From: Alopecurus myosuroides
Lineage: Eukaryota > Streptophyta > Magnoliopsida > Poales > Poaceae
NCBI GenBank assembly: GCA_028641055.1
Contig: CM054060.1
Span: forward strand, 62,153,371 to 62,217,370
Length of the DNA: 64,000 nucleotides
Direction of reading: 5' to 3'
Part shown: positions 35,020 to 46,387 of the stretch, piece by piece
How the letters are laid out: each line of letters begins with the position of its first letter
How positions within the stretch are numbered: the first letter of the stretch is position 1
Translations under genes and position numbers: made by a program
The notes under the pieces: model-generated
Databases searched by the model: none
The model's input: only the letters and a program-made list of their open reading frames with translations
Told to the model about the DNA's origin: nothing

Positions 35020-35255
35020 GTAACAGTTCTCTTAAGAAAAAGTTTGCGAAATACCTCTTGAGTTATAAATTATTTATTTTTTGAAAATATGGAAAATACC
35101 GGGCCGAAGAGGAATTGGAGATGGTGCCTGAGGGCACCATATCATGCCTGGGTGCGGGCCCACCCTTGGTCGTACCTGGCTATGGTATGGGCGCCCCGGA
35201 GGCCCTCTCCGACTCGTTTTCGACCTAGACTTTCCTTTCGTTACACATATTTTTT
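35020..35255 (+). other. Gypsy-4 spacer between pol and downstream frame
   Basis: An AT-rich stretch after the pol stop, then GC-rich sequence. Short frames here have no recognisable features. Confidence 0.5.
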
Positions 35256-35265
35256 CTATATAACC
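35256..35265 (+). promoter_or_regulatory. Possible TATA box inside Gypsy-4
   Basis: CTATATAACC precedes the downstream frame by about 100 bases and is set in a pyrimidine-rich context. It could drive a subgenomic transcript. Confidence 0.35.
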
Positions 35266-35342
35266 CCCGGACCCCCCGAGGTTTGTGTATTGTTTTCTCG
35301 TCGTGTTTCTATTTCAACCTGTTTCTGCGAGGAGCTGTTTTT

Positions 35343-35666
35343 CAGTTGGTCTCCGCCAACAACAACAAGGGGAAGGGCCCGAAGGAATATGATCTCCAAG
35401 ACCGGAAGCCGGAGGAGGAGATTGATAGTGGAGCTGAACAAGATGTAGAAGAAGACTCACGAGTGCATCCACACGTCACCATCGCAAGCATTGGAGTGGT
35501 TGCAAAACCTTTCAAGAAAATAGCGAGGATGAGCACTAGAGGGAAGGCCCCACGTCACCCGGTGAAGGAAGCTCTCTACCCAAGGAAGTGTGGAAGAAAG
35601 ATCTTTATGGCTGGGATTCACCATCTAACAAGCACGCAAACCATATTTAGCACAATACGGAGGTGA
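35343..35666 (+). pseudogene. Gypsy-4 extra frame downstream of integrase, unknown
   Basis: A charged frame (NNNKGKGPKEYDLQDRKPEE, then HPHVTIASIGVVAKPFKKIA) ending TAG-type near 35666, after which the sequence reads on toward 35755 with stops. Athila elements are known for an additional frame after pol; this may be its remnant, possibly spliced to an upstream exon. No transmembrane or envelope features are visible, and there is no good ATG at its start. Confidence 0.45.
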
Positions 35667-37468
35667 TGTGTATGCTTATGCTTGCAATGGAAGATTTGAA
35701 GAAATCAATTGAGAAGCTAATTGAGAAGGATTCACCACCACCATTGAATAATTGATTCGTCATGGGTATTGGCATCCCCTTGGCTTGTTCTAAGCTTGGG
35801 GGAGTGCCGCAGTATCACATCTCTATCTTTCACCTTTTTACCTTTTTAGTAGAGTCATTTCATGAGTAGAGGAAATATCATATAGTATGTTTTGCGGTAT
35901 GGAAGTACCACTCTTCATCTGGATATCATTGTATCCCTTGGTTTGAGGTGCCGTAATGGAATATTAATGAGAAGTTTCATCATCTTCTACACTTTATTTT
36001 ATCTTGAATTTTTTGTTATTTGGTTGATCTTGTTATTATTATTGGTATCCATATTGGAGCATCAATCAAGTTAATCTACTTGGTTTTGGCAAACTTAGCA
36101 TTGGTCAATAGCAATAATACTTTGAGACTTATGTAGAAAAGAGGCAGTTTCATGTAGATATATTGTTCCATGATATTTCTTTCTTGCTAGCCCATAAGAT
36201 TAGTATTCTCAAGTAAGATTATTTGTACTTCTCAAGGAAGATTGCATGATTGGTTTTGTCATATATATGGTTGTTTGTTTTCCCAAAATTCTTATGCTTG
36301 CTACCCAACCTTGCTATCCAAAAACCTGTACTGAGAGGGAATGCTTCTCATGCATCCAAACCTTGAACCCAAAAACCATGCCATTTGTGTCCACCATACC
36401 TACCCATATGTGGTATTTAACCGCCACTCCAAGTAAGTTGCTTGTGTTCTACCTTTAAAACCTTCAAAATTATTCATGTTTTGTGTTCCCTTTTTAGCTC
36501 ATGAGGACGCAAATAGAGAATCTTTATCTCACTTGTCGATTGGACTTTACATACATGGACTAGTGGCTTCATCCGCTTATCCAAATACTAGAAGAGCTGG
36601 CAGCGGGGTGCCCATCCCCAAACTAATACAACAAATTCTCTTCACTATTTTGTTCCTAATTTATCAGTCAAAGCATAATTGTGAGAAAGGGGGATGATCT
36701 TCTACACCAGTTGCGTCCTTCAATGGGAGCCGCTCTTGTGAAGTCTAGTTGGTTTGTGACGTACTGTATTTTCTGTTTGCCATTCTTTGACATAGATATA
36801 CACACTTCTCTACAAATTAGACACTCCTCCATGGTATGTGATTGTTGGCAGGCACCCAAGGATTCGGTTAGCCATGGTTTGTGTAAGATGGTTGGGAGGA
36901 GTGTCAAACATTTATTAAATAAAAGCTCTAGCACATGATTGATCCATGCTTCCCTCTGCGAAGGGCTTTCTTTTACTTTTATGTTGAGTCAGTAAACCTA
37001 TTACTTTCTGTCCTAAGCAAGCATTTGAGTTGTTGTGACTCATCCATCTATATGTTGAAACTCAATCATGTTTCTTATTCTTCCTTGTTTAGTAAAAATG
37101 TTTTATCTATTTGAATACCACTTTGAAAGTTATCAATGATTGCAAAGAAATTGTTATGATTGAGCATGTTAAACTTTGCAAATATAAGATCTAATATAAA
37201 GACTCTCATTGAAATATGAGTACATTGTTAATTGTTCTCTCACCAAGAACGAAGTTTGCCTTCACCAATTTTGATTTCCTTTTTGCACCTTTATTGTGAC
37301 TTCATTTACTTGTTTCAAGTTGAATTATATGAGGAGTTACTTGCTAGAATGACTAGTGTATTGATAAAGGTGATGCATCTTGTCCGTATTTTATTTATCG
37401 ACACCTCACTCCATAAACCTGCGGTCATGTTTACTGAGCTTAGTTTCGCTTGGGGACAAGCGAGGTCT
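35667..37468 (+). other. Gypsy-4 3' internal non-coding module
   Basis: Contains AAGCTTGGGGGAGTGCCGC at about 35793-35811 and the block 36290-36980 shared with Gypsy-1 and Gypsy-3. The short frames in it are not conserved between copies. Confidence 0.75.
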
Positions 37469-37482
37469 AAGCTTGGGGAAGT
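37469..37482 (+). other. Gypsy-4 polypurine tract
   Basis: AAGCTTGGGGAAGT directly before the 3' LTR start TGATACCTCC. Confidence 0.85.
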
Positions 37483-38970
37483 TGATACCTCCATTTTTCA
37501 TCACTATTTTATATCGTTATTTCTGTTATTCATCGATATATTTCATGTTATGATACATTACTTATGTTATTTCATCTTATTTTGCTTGTTTAATAATTAT
37601 GGGAGAACAAACACCGGAACCAGAAATCTGATGGAACAATCATCGACGAGATACCCTATTTCAGAAGATCAGAAGAAGATGGGGAATACCGAAGGAGTCT
37701 TAGAAGTTCTGAGGAAGTGAGCCAGAAGGGCACCCGGAGGGGGGACACCTCGGGCCCACACCACCAGGCGCAGCGCCCTCTGGCCGCGCCTGGGGGTGGT
37801 ATGCCCCCCTTGCCCACTCCTGGGCGCCCCCTTTCACGTACTTGACCCCCAGGGAACCCTAACCCCAAATACATCGTCAAGGAATTATTCCGCTGCCGCC
37901 TCGGGGCAGAAAACACCACAGAGAGAAAAGCTCACCGGCAGGGAGAAATCTGCCAGGGAAATCCCCCCCCCCCGGAGAGGGGAAATCGTCACCGTCATCA
38001 CTTCGGGCTTCATCAATATCATCATCCTCATCACCAGCACCATCACCGCCATCGTCCACCTTCATCCCGCTGTAACAATTGGGGGTCTTTATCGTTGCTC
38101 TTGATTAGGTCTCTCTCCCGGTGTGGATTACTTGTTAGTAGTTAATGCTTGTGAGATTTATCGATGTTTACACTTTATGGCCAGATTTTTATTATCCATT
38201 ATATCTCCTCTTATTATGATCCATATGATGTCTCGTGAGTAGTTCGTTTAGTTCTTGAGGACATGGGAGAAGTCATGATGTTAGTAGTGAAGTTATGTTC
38301 AAGCAATATCTCTCGGTTCGGTATTTAAGTTGTGTTGCTATTCTTCTAGTGGTGTCATGTGAACATCGACTACATGATACTTCACCTATATAGGCCTAGG
38401 AGGATGCATTGTGTATTGGACTACTAATTGTGGGGTTGTCGGAGTGACAGAAACCTAAACCCCCTTTAGGAAACCAATGCACGAGGGAGTGTTGGGTCCC
38501 GGAGTTTTAAGGTTGTGCTTAGATTTATCTTAATTACATTCTTGTATTTGCGGATGCTTGTGAGGGGTATAATCACAAGTATGTATTAGTCCTAGTTGGG
38601 CAGCGCATTAGCATAGGTTCACCCACACAACACTCAGCGGACTAATAAATATTAATCAACCATATGAAGCAAAAGCACTTGACAAAATTCCCAGGTGTCC
38701 TCGAGAACGTTTGGTAATCAAAAGTAGAACAACCGGCTTGTCCTTTTCTCTCAAAAGGTTTGGGCCACTCGCTGAAATTATTACTACCGTTATTTATTCA
38801 CTCGCACTTTATTTATCTGCTATATCCAAAACAACAAAAAACCTGTTTGCTAGTGTTTACAGTGAATTCTCTATCCAACCTGCTTGTCAACACCTTCTGC
38901 TCCTCGTTGGGTTCGACACTCTTATTTATCGAAAGTACTACAATACACCTCCTATACTTGTGGGTCATCA
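37483..38970 (+). repeat. Gypsy-4 3' LTR
   Basis: A 1488-bp LTR ending GGGTCATCA at 38970, with a run of 11 C at 37963-37973. Copia-1 gag sequence starts at the next base. Confidence 0.92.
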
Positions 38971-39614
38971 GCAGCAGAACCTAGCTCAGCAACCTGAGCA
39001 CGTGTATCATTTGCTCTCGCCTTTTCTTCCACATCAAGAGATCTGACGAGGTCCGAAACGGAAAAATCATGTCTCTTGTGTTTCAGAGAAGTAGCAAAGG
39101 TGCTCCATGAAGATGGAAGCTTGGAAATAATGCCTCCAGCCACAAATTTTTCCGGTAACATACACTTAAAGTGCTCAAATTCTTTAGCGAGTGACTGTAT
39201 CTCATGAGCCTATTGAACAACAGAACGGTCGTCAGTCATCCTGTAGTCATAGAATTTCTCCATGATGTACAACTCGCTGCCAGCATCTGAGGCCCCAAAT
39301 TTGGCCTCGAGTGCAGCCCACATGTCCTTGCCATTATCAAACGACATATAGGGATCTACAATGGAATCATCAATAATACCGAGGAGGGCAGTTTTAAACA
39401 TAGTGTCCATATTCTCAAAAGCATACAACTGTGCTGGATTGAGATCGCCCCTAGGCTTGCCCTTGGTGGCCGCATGGTAGCGCAAGGTTTGAAACCATAG
39501 CACTGCTCTCGTACGCCACCTTTTATAGTCCACACCCTTGAAATGGTTTGGCCTTGTCGCCGCAATAATAGCAGGTGGAGGTGCAACAAATTGCCTATAA
39601 TCAAGTTTTTGGAT
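38971..39614 (-). pseudogene. Copia-1 gag N-terminal and middle part
   Basis: The gag frame begins close to the LTR with QFVAPPPAIIAATRPNHFKG, then VDYKRWRTRAVLWFQTLRYH, WAALEAKFGASDAGSELYIM and FYDYRMTDDRSVVQ, the UBN2/Gag region of Copia elements. A TAG at 39212-39210 (glutamine position) splits it; the same frame continues with LPEKFVAGGIISKLPSSWST. Only about 18 bases separate the LTR end (39615) and the first Gag-like residues, so PBS and start codon appear to be lost. Confidence 0.85.
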
Positions 39615-39799
39615 TGTTGAAAATATAAGCAATTTAGCATATGGTTTAATCCGAAATAGCATCAAATAAATTATGACCGTAGAAAGTACAGTAAGTATGC
39701 ACATATCGAAATCTAGTGCAGTAGTGAAACCGATCCAATCTACAGCAAGAACTAGACAAAGAAATTGCAGGAATATCTCGTACATATGAGAGAGAGATA
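39615..39799 (-). repeat. Copia-1 5' LTR, inner end
   Basis: On the minus strand the LTR ends TTTTCAACA at 39615, the exact inverted counterpart of the TGTTG start at 53732. It is cut at 39799 by Gypsy-5. Confidence 0.7.
39795..39799. repeat. Gypsy-5 target-site duplication, left copy (AGATA)
   Basis: AGATA at 39795-39799 and at 53023-53027, exactly flanking the element. Confidence 0.95.
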
Positions 39800-40265
39800 T
39801 GTCGTGGGATAATCACGGCAGACGTTACCGGGGGTAACTTATCTTGGGGCAATTCGACTCTGGTGTTTGGGAGAGGGTTTAGCTCAAGGGAAACCATGGT
39901 GATAGGCGATCTGGTAGCCGGCAATCAAGTCGCCGAGTCTCCGATCTGAATATATTATCTCAACTCTCGTGTTACAATGGATACTCGAATATCTCGTGAT
40001 CGCGTGATTGTGTCCTATCTAACCCTAGGGGCCGGCTTATATAATATCCGGACCCCCTGGCTTACTATCCAAGGCATACTCGGAGTCCTACCCGGACACT
40101 GCTTACAAACCCTAAGTTTCCCTATCGGAACCCACAAACCGGGTCACGGGGCCTACACTCTTGGGCCTTCTAGAAACTCCTTTTCCCTAAGCCGGATCTT
40201 GCGCAGCGCCCTTTGGGCCGAGTTACACCTTGGCGTTAGCCTACCGGGTTATCATCCCTCCATCA
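39800..40265 (-). repeat. Gypsy-5 3' LTR
   Basis: On the plus strand TGTCGTGGGATAATC...CCCTCCATCA. On the minus strand TATATAAG near 40044-40037 is a plausible TATA box. Confidence 0.95.
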
Positions 40266-40279
40266 GTAGTCCCCATAAT
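40266..40279 (-). other. Gypsy-5 polypurine tract
   Basis: Minus-strand ATTATGGGGACTAC abuts the 3' LTR. Confidence 0.75.
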
Positions 40280-40655
40280 AGCTTGGGCTTCACGGGGTCC
40301 TCCTTGAAGCGCATGCTATTTCCTGCAAAAATAATAAACATACAAATTCATAAAAGGCTGGGTTAGGTTGCTTTGATAAACAGCTAGGCCTAACTCCACT
40401 GGTGGTCCATATAGTAACCCGGCTTTCCCCGAATCCTCCCTTATTTTCCCGGGTCAACACTCCGAGGAAAACACAGAAGACCCGGCTTGCTTCGCTCGTT
40501 AATTAGCCCGGATATCGCGGAAGTGATTTGCTCTCATTATTTCCGGATATCGCGCACGGGCATTTAACTGCTTATCCCAACAAATCCCGGCGGATACCCC
40601 TTATCCCGAAATTTTTGGTTCCCGCTCGCCAGCCTAGGTTTCCCCCACCCGCGCC

Positions 40656-40663
40656 TATAAATA
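40656..40663 (+). promoter_or_regulatory. TATA box of the antisense gene
   Basis: TATAAATA in a GC-rich setting (CCCGCGCC before, GGGCCC after), about 30 bases upstream of a pyrimidine-rich CTTCTCATTTCTCTTCC start region. Downstream, the inferred 5' untranslated exon has no ATG before the first intron. Confidence 0.7.
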
Positions 40664-40689
40664 AGGGCCCTGGGGGTAACCTAACCTAG

Positions 40690-43600
40690 CTTCTCATTTC
40701 TCTTCCATCTCTTTCGCCTCCGGTGCTCCCTCACTCGAGCTTGCCGTCGCGCCACCACGGAGACCCCGGACGTGCCGCCGGAATCGAGCCGCCGCCAGCT
40801 GCGCTCGTCCACGATCCGCGCCGCGCCGCCGTCAGTCTCCGCTGCCGCGCCCTCGAGCTACCCGCCGGGAGATCCCGCAGGCCACCGCGGCTGCGTCATT
40901 TTCCACCGCCGCAACCTCCTCCGGACATCACCGGTATGCTTCCCTCCATGAATCTCACCTTCAAGCTTTTTGCTCGAACCAGATTGGATCTAGGTCCGCC
41001 CTTAGGTCATCTTCTTGTTCCGTACCGATTTAGATTGATCAACTCTACTCTTGCTTGTCTAATTGCTCAATGGTAGATCCAATAACACTCTCCTGTCACT
41101 CGCAACCATTAATCTCTCTGCAAATTTCTCTGCAAATTTTCCAATCTAGGTGTAGTCTGTCAAGATTTTCCGTAGTCGTTCTTCGATACCCGGATAATCC
41201 ACTATTTCCGGATTTCTCATTTACTCTCTAGGTAACCAGATAACCAACCCTCTTTCACAATTTCTCACTGATATTCGGATAACCTGTAATCTCTGTAGCG
41301 GCTCGTTGACACTCGGATAACCCGTAATTTCCGTGCCGCTAATTGATACTCGGATAACTCGTAGTTTCCGGGTCTTAGTTACTCATGTTCTGCACTCTTG
41401 CCTTGTGTTTTGCAGACCGAACAAATGGCTCCCAAGAACAAGGGGAAACAGCCGGCAAAGCCAAAGTCAACTCAGTCCATCTCTGCCAACTGGGCACGGT
41501 CTACCGTGACCAAGGCGAAGCTAGAGGAACTTGCCGAGTCTGGCGTCCTTCCATCTCAGGAGGATATCCTTTGGAGAGTACCGGGCGACGAGACCCGGCC
41601 TACCCCCAATCCGAATGAGGTAATATGCTTTGTGGAGCACGTGATCCGGGGATTTCGTCCCCCGGGTCACTCCTTTTTTCGTGAGCTCCTTAGCCACTAT
41701 GGCCTCCGAGTATACGACATAGGGCCTAACTCTATGTTGAATATAACTCACTTTATCGTCCTTTGCGAGTCTTACTTGTGCATCCCACCAAACCTTCCCT
41801 CTTTCTAGAACTGTTCCAATGCAAACCGTGTCGCGAAAGCGGTGACGGGGCCCTTTTGGCCTGCGGCAGTGTGTCTATCCAACGCCGAAAAAATTCACCT
41901 ATGTCGACTCTTAGCTTAAACTCCCACGTCAAACATTGGCAAAAATCCTTCTTTTATTGCCGGGACGCCTCCCCACCCGGCGAAAAGAGATTGTCGGGTT
42001 TCTCGGAGGGCCTCTTAGATTTGTCCGACACTTTCAATGCATTTGCTTCTGAGTCGGACAGGGAGTCCATCCAGCCCTACTTAGCCAAGATAGCCGCCCT
42101 TTCCGCTCATGGCTTCCTTGGGCTTAATCTAGTAAAAACTTGGGTAAACTTCCGGATCCAGCCCAACTCCATTCGTCCCAAATTGATGTGCGAGTACTCG
42201 GGGAATGTCACGGATGCGCTCCGTTATTCTTCAAGGAATTACCCGGCTGGTGATACAAACAAAATCATCAAAAGTTTCCTGACTGAGAAGGTGGACGTGA
42301 TCAAGAATATAGCCGGCTTAGAGCCGTATACTCGAGATAACCCGACTCCAGCGGTAAGTTCTGACACTTATTCACTTACTCTTGTACTTTTACTTGATAC
42401 AACTACTAACTCTCACTTTTATGCCTTTATCTCAGGCTGATAATGCTTTTTGGAACATCGAGACCCCCCCAACTCCGGAAACCCGGAAGAGGAAGAAGAG
42501 GCGGCTGACACCGATGAAGGTATCATCCGGGTTTCAATCATCTGAACTTCTGTCACTTTGCTTTCCCATATTTTCTCTTTTTCCGACTATGTATTTGTAC
42601 TTTTCAGGGATGGATGATAAGGATGACAAGGACGACAAAGAAGACCCGGAAGAAACTGAGAGCGACAGAAGCGAGGCCGAGCCGGATGTTGAAGTCGGGG
42701 CCAAGAGGAAAACCCGAGGGGTCGTTTTCAAGGTTCCCTACTCCTCTATGTCCTCCAAACCCTATTCTTTTGCTAACATGCATGAGCTTAACCAACAACT
42801 GTCCAACTCACCAAACTTGAAGGATCCGCCTCCAGCCAAGCGTAGGGTGACCCGGAATTCCCCGGGTGAGGATCCCCTCAACCCGGGTATCCCCACGTCC
42901 CCAGTTCGCCGTGCCGGTACTTCTCAATCCTGCCCTTTCGATTCACTCAAAATATGTCCTTCTCCCAATCACCCTTTGCGCGGAAAATTCCGAGTCTCAC
43001 TTTCTCAATCTCTATCAGCTTCGTCCGGGTCTAGCAACGAGCTTCCGCCAGACTTCGTGGTGAATACCGGGTAAGTTACATTTCTTGCTACATGTTACAC
43101 TGGCTCTTTCGATAACTTTTACTCATTAGTACTAACCATCTCTTTTACTTGCCTTAGTGCCCAGGTCACGATCAGTGACCCGAACGACGTGGACATGGAT
43201 AACCGGGAGACTGAAGGGCCGGTTGATGATATGGACGCCGCAACTGGTGGTGCTGGTGAAGAAAACCAAGGACAAGACCCCCTGACAGACTCTGCCCGGC
43301 AACAAGCCGGGTCTCCCAAGCCATCTGAGGAACCTGAGGACGACGACGTCGAGATCCTGGGCACGAGGGTGGGCACTCCCAATCCTGATACCCAGGCAGC
43401 CTGGGTCTCGACCCCAAAGCCGGAGAAGACTCCTCCTCCGAATGATCAGGCCGCAGGCTCTTCCGGTACCAAGCCCGAAGATATGACCTTTACCCAGATG
43501 CTCGACGCCCTGCACACCTTGAGGGCTGACGAAGAAAATGTCCTAGAAGCCTTGATAGCCAAACATGAGGTAAATCCGAGTAATATTGCCTGTATATTTG

Positions 43601-44704
43601 TCTAGTCCCCAAGTTCCGAGTGAACTTATTGATAATTTGCTTGGAACTTTCGTAGTATATCCGACTGATAGTTTGTTTTTGTCCGACTAACACCTCTTTG
43701 TTTTTTCACGCAGGCATACGTGGCCCATTCCGAGAAAGTGCTGGATAAAACCACCAAACTTATCGAGGTGGAGACGAAGCTGCGCGAGGCGGTTGAAGCT
43801 GACGCCAAGAAGACGGGGAAAATTGCAAGAAAATATAGAAAGAGAGCTCATGCTGCAGAGGACGAACTAACCAAGCTTTCAGTCCAAATTGCCGATACTC
43901 ATCGTGCCTTGATTGGTAACACTTCCCGACTTTCTAATAGTAACCCGGGTTTTCCACTCTGATAAAGACTCGGAATTCCTTGCTCAAACCTTGATATTTT
44001 CTGCAGGGCCGGATGACGAGACTCTAGAAGAAGATGACATAGCTAAGCTGGAGATGATAAAGAGAACAATCCGGCAACTCTGTGCCGGGACCAAATGGAT
44101 CCTGCAAGATTTGAAATGGTCGGGTACTGGACATGGTAGCTTGCAGACGCTGCTTGATGCGTGTTCCACAATCCCCGAGTGGATCGAGCACTGGAAGCGC
44201 TCATCATGCCGGGTTGGAGTGACCCGGGGGCTTGCCTTGGCTAAAGCGTACTTTCCCAAGCTTGAGCCGGCAAAACTCGTTGGCGGGTTTCCAGAGTTCA
44301 ATACTGACGGTTCCAAGTTTTCAGCCAAAAACTTCAAGGCCATCCAGAAAGAGGTTCGTCACCCGGCAAGTCTGATTGCCGATGTTTTGGATGTCAGTCA
44401 TATCGTTCCACCATATGACGCTGACGATAAGGCAATTAAGTCGGATCTTCCAAGGCCGTATGACATGCTGGCACGGTGGAAGGCGGAGGCTGCTCAGGCG
44501 AGGGAGGAAGCCGCGAAGAAGAAGGCCGAGGCCGACACTGCGCCCACTACCTCCACGCCGGTTGTTCCTCCTCCCGCGCGCGCCGGCACTGCTGCTGACC
44601 CGGGTGCCGCTGCCGCAAAGACTGCTGAAGAACAAGTCAAGGACCAAGACCCGGCTACCAAGGGCAAGGGCAAGATGGACGACTCGACCCAGGAGGCCGA
44701 GTGA
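40690..44704 (+). pseudogene. Antisense multi-exon gene, Transposase_28 ('putative gypsy type transposon') family
   Basis: Inferred exons: about 40690-40933 (untranslated), 41416-42353, 42436-42519, 42608-43070, 43158-43569, 43714-43915, 44007-44704. Every intron starts GT and ends AG. Start codon 41425 (MAPKNKGKQPAK). The N-terminal part WARSTVTKAKLEELAESGVL, PPGHSFFRELLSHYGLRVYD and FIVLCESYLCI resembles the Transposase_28 family found on the antisense strand of Tat elements. Then come an acidic segment (MDDKDDKDDKEDPEETESD), a proline/serine-rich stretch, a coiled coil (EKVLDKTTKLIEVETKLREA) and a lysine/alanine tail. Two one-base shifts break it: near 41800 in exon 2, and a C7 run (expected C8) near 42464-42470 in exon 3. 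Function is unknown; despite the name, transposase activity is not shown. Confidence 0.75.
41270..41371 (+). repeat. Imperfect tandem repeat in the first intron of the antisense gene
   Basis: Units of the form GATACTCGGATAACCCGTA-TTTCCG recur at about 41271, 41309 and 41346, with a more distant one at 41185. Confidence 0.6.
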
Positions 44705-45904
44705 ACTTTTACCTGCTATCATCTCGAACACGTCATTCGGCCAACGGGCCTTAAAAACAATTATTATTTTGATAGTGCGTCTGTGCACTTTTTGATACTA
44801 CTATCGTGGCTTGTAATACATTTAAAACCTGAATAGTTTTCATGGCCCTTCTGGTCTTTACGTAAATTTGATATTTCCCTGTCTTTTGAATTTTGTCATT
44901 CCTGGATTTCCGATATTTTGCTATGGTTCCTTTTGTGAGACTCGGTTTCCGGGTCTTATGGGTTTTGACAAGTGGGTTTTTTTCTAAGTCCCCAAGTCCC
45001 CAAGACTCGGATTTTTGGGTTTTTGAGCTGAATAGCTAGATAATTTGTTTTTTTTTTTCAAATTCCCAAGTCCCCAAGGCCCGAAGTTCCGAGTCTAGGG
45101 TGTTGGGTCTTTCGAAAGGAACAAATTGTTTCTGCTAAGCCCAAAACCTAGAGCCGTTTCACATAGGTTTTGAAGTTATGCTTAATATACTTTGAGTTTC
45201 CGGCTATTAACCTTGTACTCTGCATAACTTGTGGTTTAGATGACCCTTTTGACCTTCTTCTACTGTAAGCCGGCTTTCGCGTGGATAATCAATGTTGCTA
45301 CAGCTGTACGAAGACAGGGTCAGGCAAGTCCCATTGGGCATCATGACTGATTGTAATCATACGCTAGCAAAGCATGCCACATTAGTGCGAGTCACATCAA
45401 GCTTAAGTAAGAAAGGTCAAGAAAGTTTGGCTCCTTTGTCCGGTTATAAGCTTGCAGCCGTACTTATTACAAGTAATCGGCCCTTATAACTCAATGGCAT
45501 CGTGGCCGGGTCTTTGAGTTTGCAACTGTGCTATTCAAGCAATCAGCCCCCAAGACCTAGATATACGCAATTTACTAGAGAAACTAATATACTAGGAACA
45601 ATAAATAACACTTACCTGGAAAAAGTAAAAACGCAACAGAAATATAAAAACTTGATAAAAACACACAGAAAAAGGGAACAATATATTGTTTAACCATCTC
45701 TTTATTGATATGAGAAAAGTTAGGTCAGCAAGCCGCCTCATTAAAAACCCTCCAGTCCCCTTAGGTACCCTGGATAGGAAAATAGTGCGTCTGAAACCTG
45801 CTGCCTGTTTTATCGTGTAATTCCACTTGTGAATCTAGTCTATCCTAAGTGTAGTAGGGACGCAGCTGAGCCACGTTCCATGGTCTTTCTCTTTCTTGCA
45901 TAGA
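44705..45904. other. Gypsy-5 intergenic stretch between convergent genes
   Basis: The region separates the stop codons of the antisense gene (44704, plus) and integrase (45905, minus). It contains no conserved frame. Repeated phrases such as CCAAGTCCCCAAG (44989-45003 and 45067-45079) suggest small duplications. Termination and polyadenylation signals of both transcripts are expected here, but I cannot pinpoint them. Confidence 0.5.
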
Positions 45905-46387
45905 TTACGTTGTATGGGCGGTGTCATTGACAGTAGCCGACTCTTCCCTTGCATCTATCAAGTAATATGATATATTGTGCAGATTCCGGCTTATGATGAA
46001 CGGTCCCTCCCATGGTGGGGATAACTTGTGTTTTCCTTCCTTTGACTGTACCAGGCGCAGAACCAGGTCTCCTTCCTGGAAAACCCAGGTTTTGACTCTC
46101 CGGTTGTGATATCTCCTCAGGTCCTGCTGGTATATGGCTGATCTCTCCAAAGCTTGTTCCCTGTGTTCTTCTAGCATATCCACGGCGTCCTGCCGGGTCT
46201 TCTCGTTCTCCACCTCGACGTAAGCCGACACTCGAGGCGAGTCGTGAATGATATCACTCGGCAACACCGCCTCTGCACCATAAACCATGAAAAACGGTGT
46301 CATCTGTGTAGACCTGTTAGGTGTGGTGTTAATTCCCAAACCACTGAAGGTAACTCCTCGACCCATGCTCCAGCAGCTCTGATGCAT
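45905..46387 (-). pseudogene. Gypsy-5 integrase C-terminal part
   Basis: The frame continues the integrase after a shift at about 46335 (GGG, expected GGGG): GINTTPNRST, PFFMVYGAEAVLPSDIIHDS, RRYHNRRVKTWVFQEGDLVL and WEGPFIISRNLHNISYYLID, the usual C-terminal Gypsy integrase region. Only one base separates this copy from an intact integrase. Confidence 0.88.

Larger units (their letters stand above)
28687..38970 (+). mobile_element. Gypsy-4: full-length Athila-lineage retrotransposon, decayed
   Basis: It has both LTRs (28687-30192 and 37483-38970), a PBS for tRNA-Asp, gag, protease, RT, RNase H and integrase in Gypsy order, an extra frame after integrase, a non-coding module and a purine tract. 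The RT carries VVPNGNNELIPQRVVVGYRM between CVPKKGG and CIDFRK, an insertion characteristic of Athila. About 6% of positions differ between the LTRs over the first 240 bases by eye, so it is much older than Gypsy-5. Coding parts are broken by four glutamine-to-stop changes and three homopolymer shifts. Confidence 0.92.

Noticed and set aside
43119..43515. Minus-strand frames of up to 127 codons around 43.1-43.5 kb
   Set aside because: They are opposite exon 5 of the antisense gene and show no own features.
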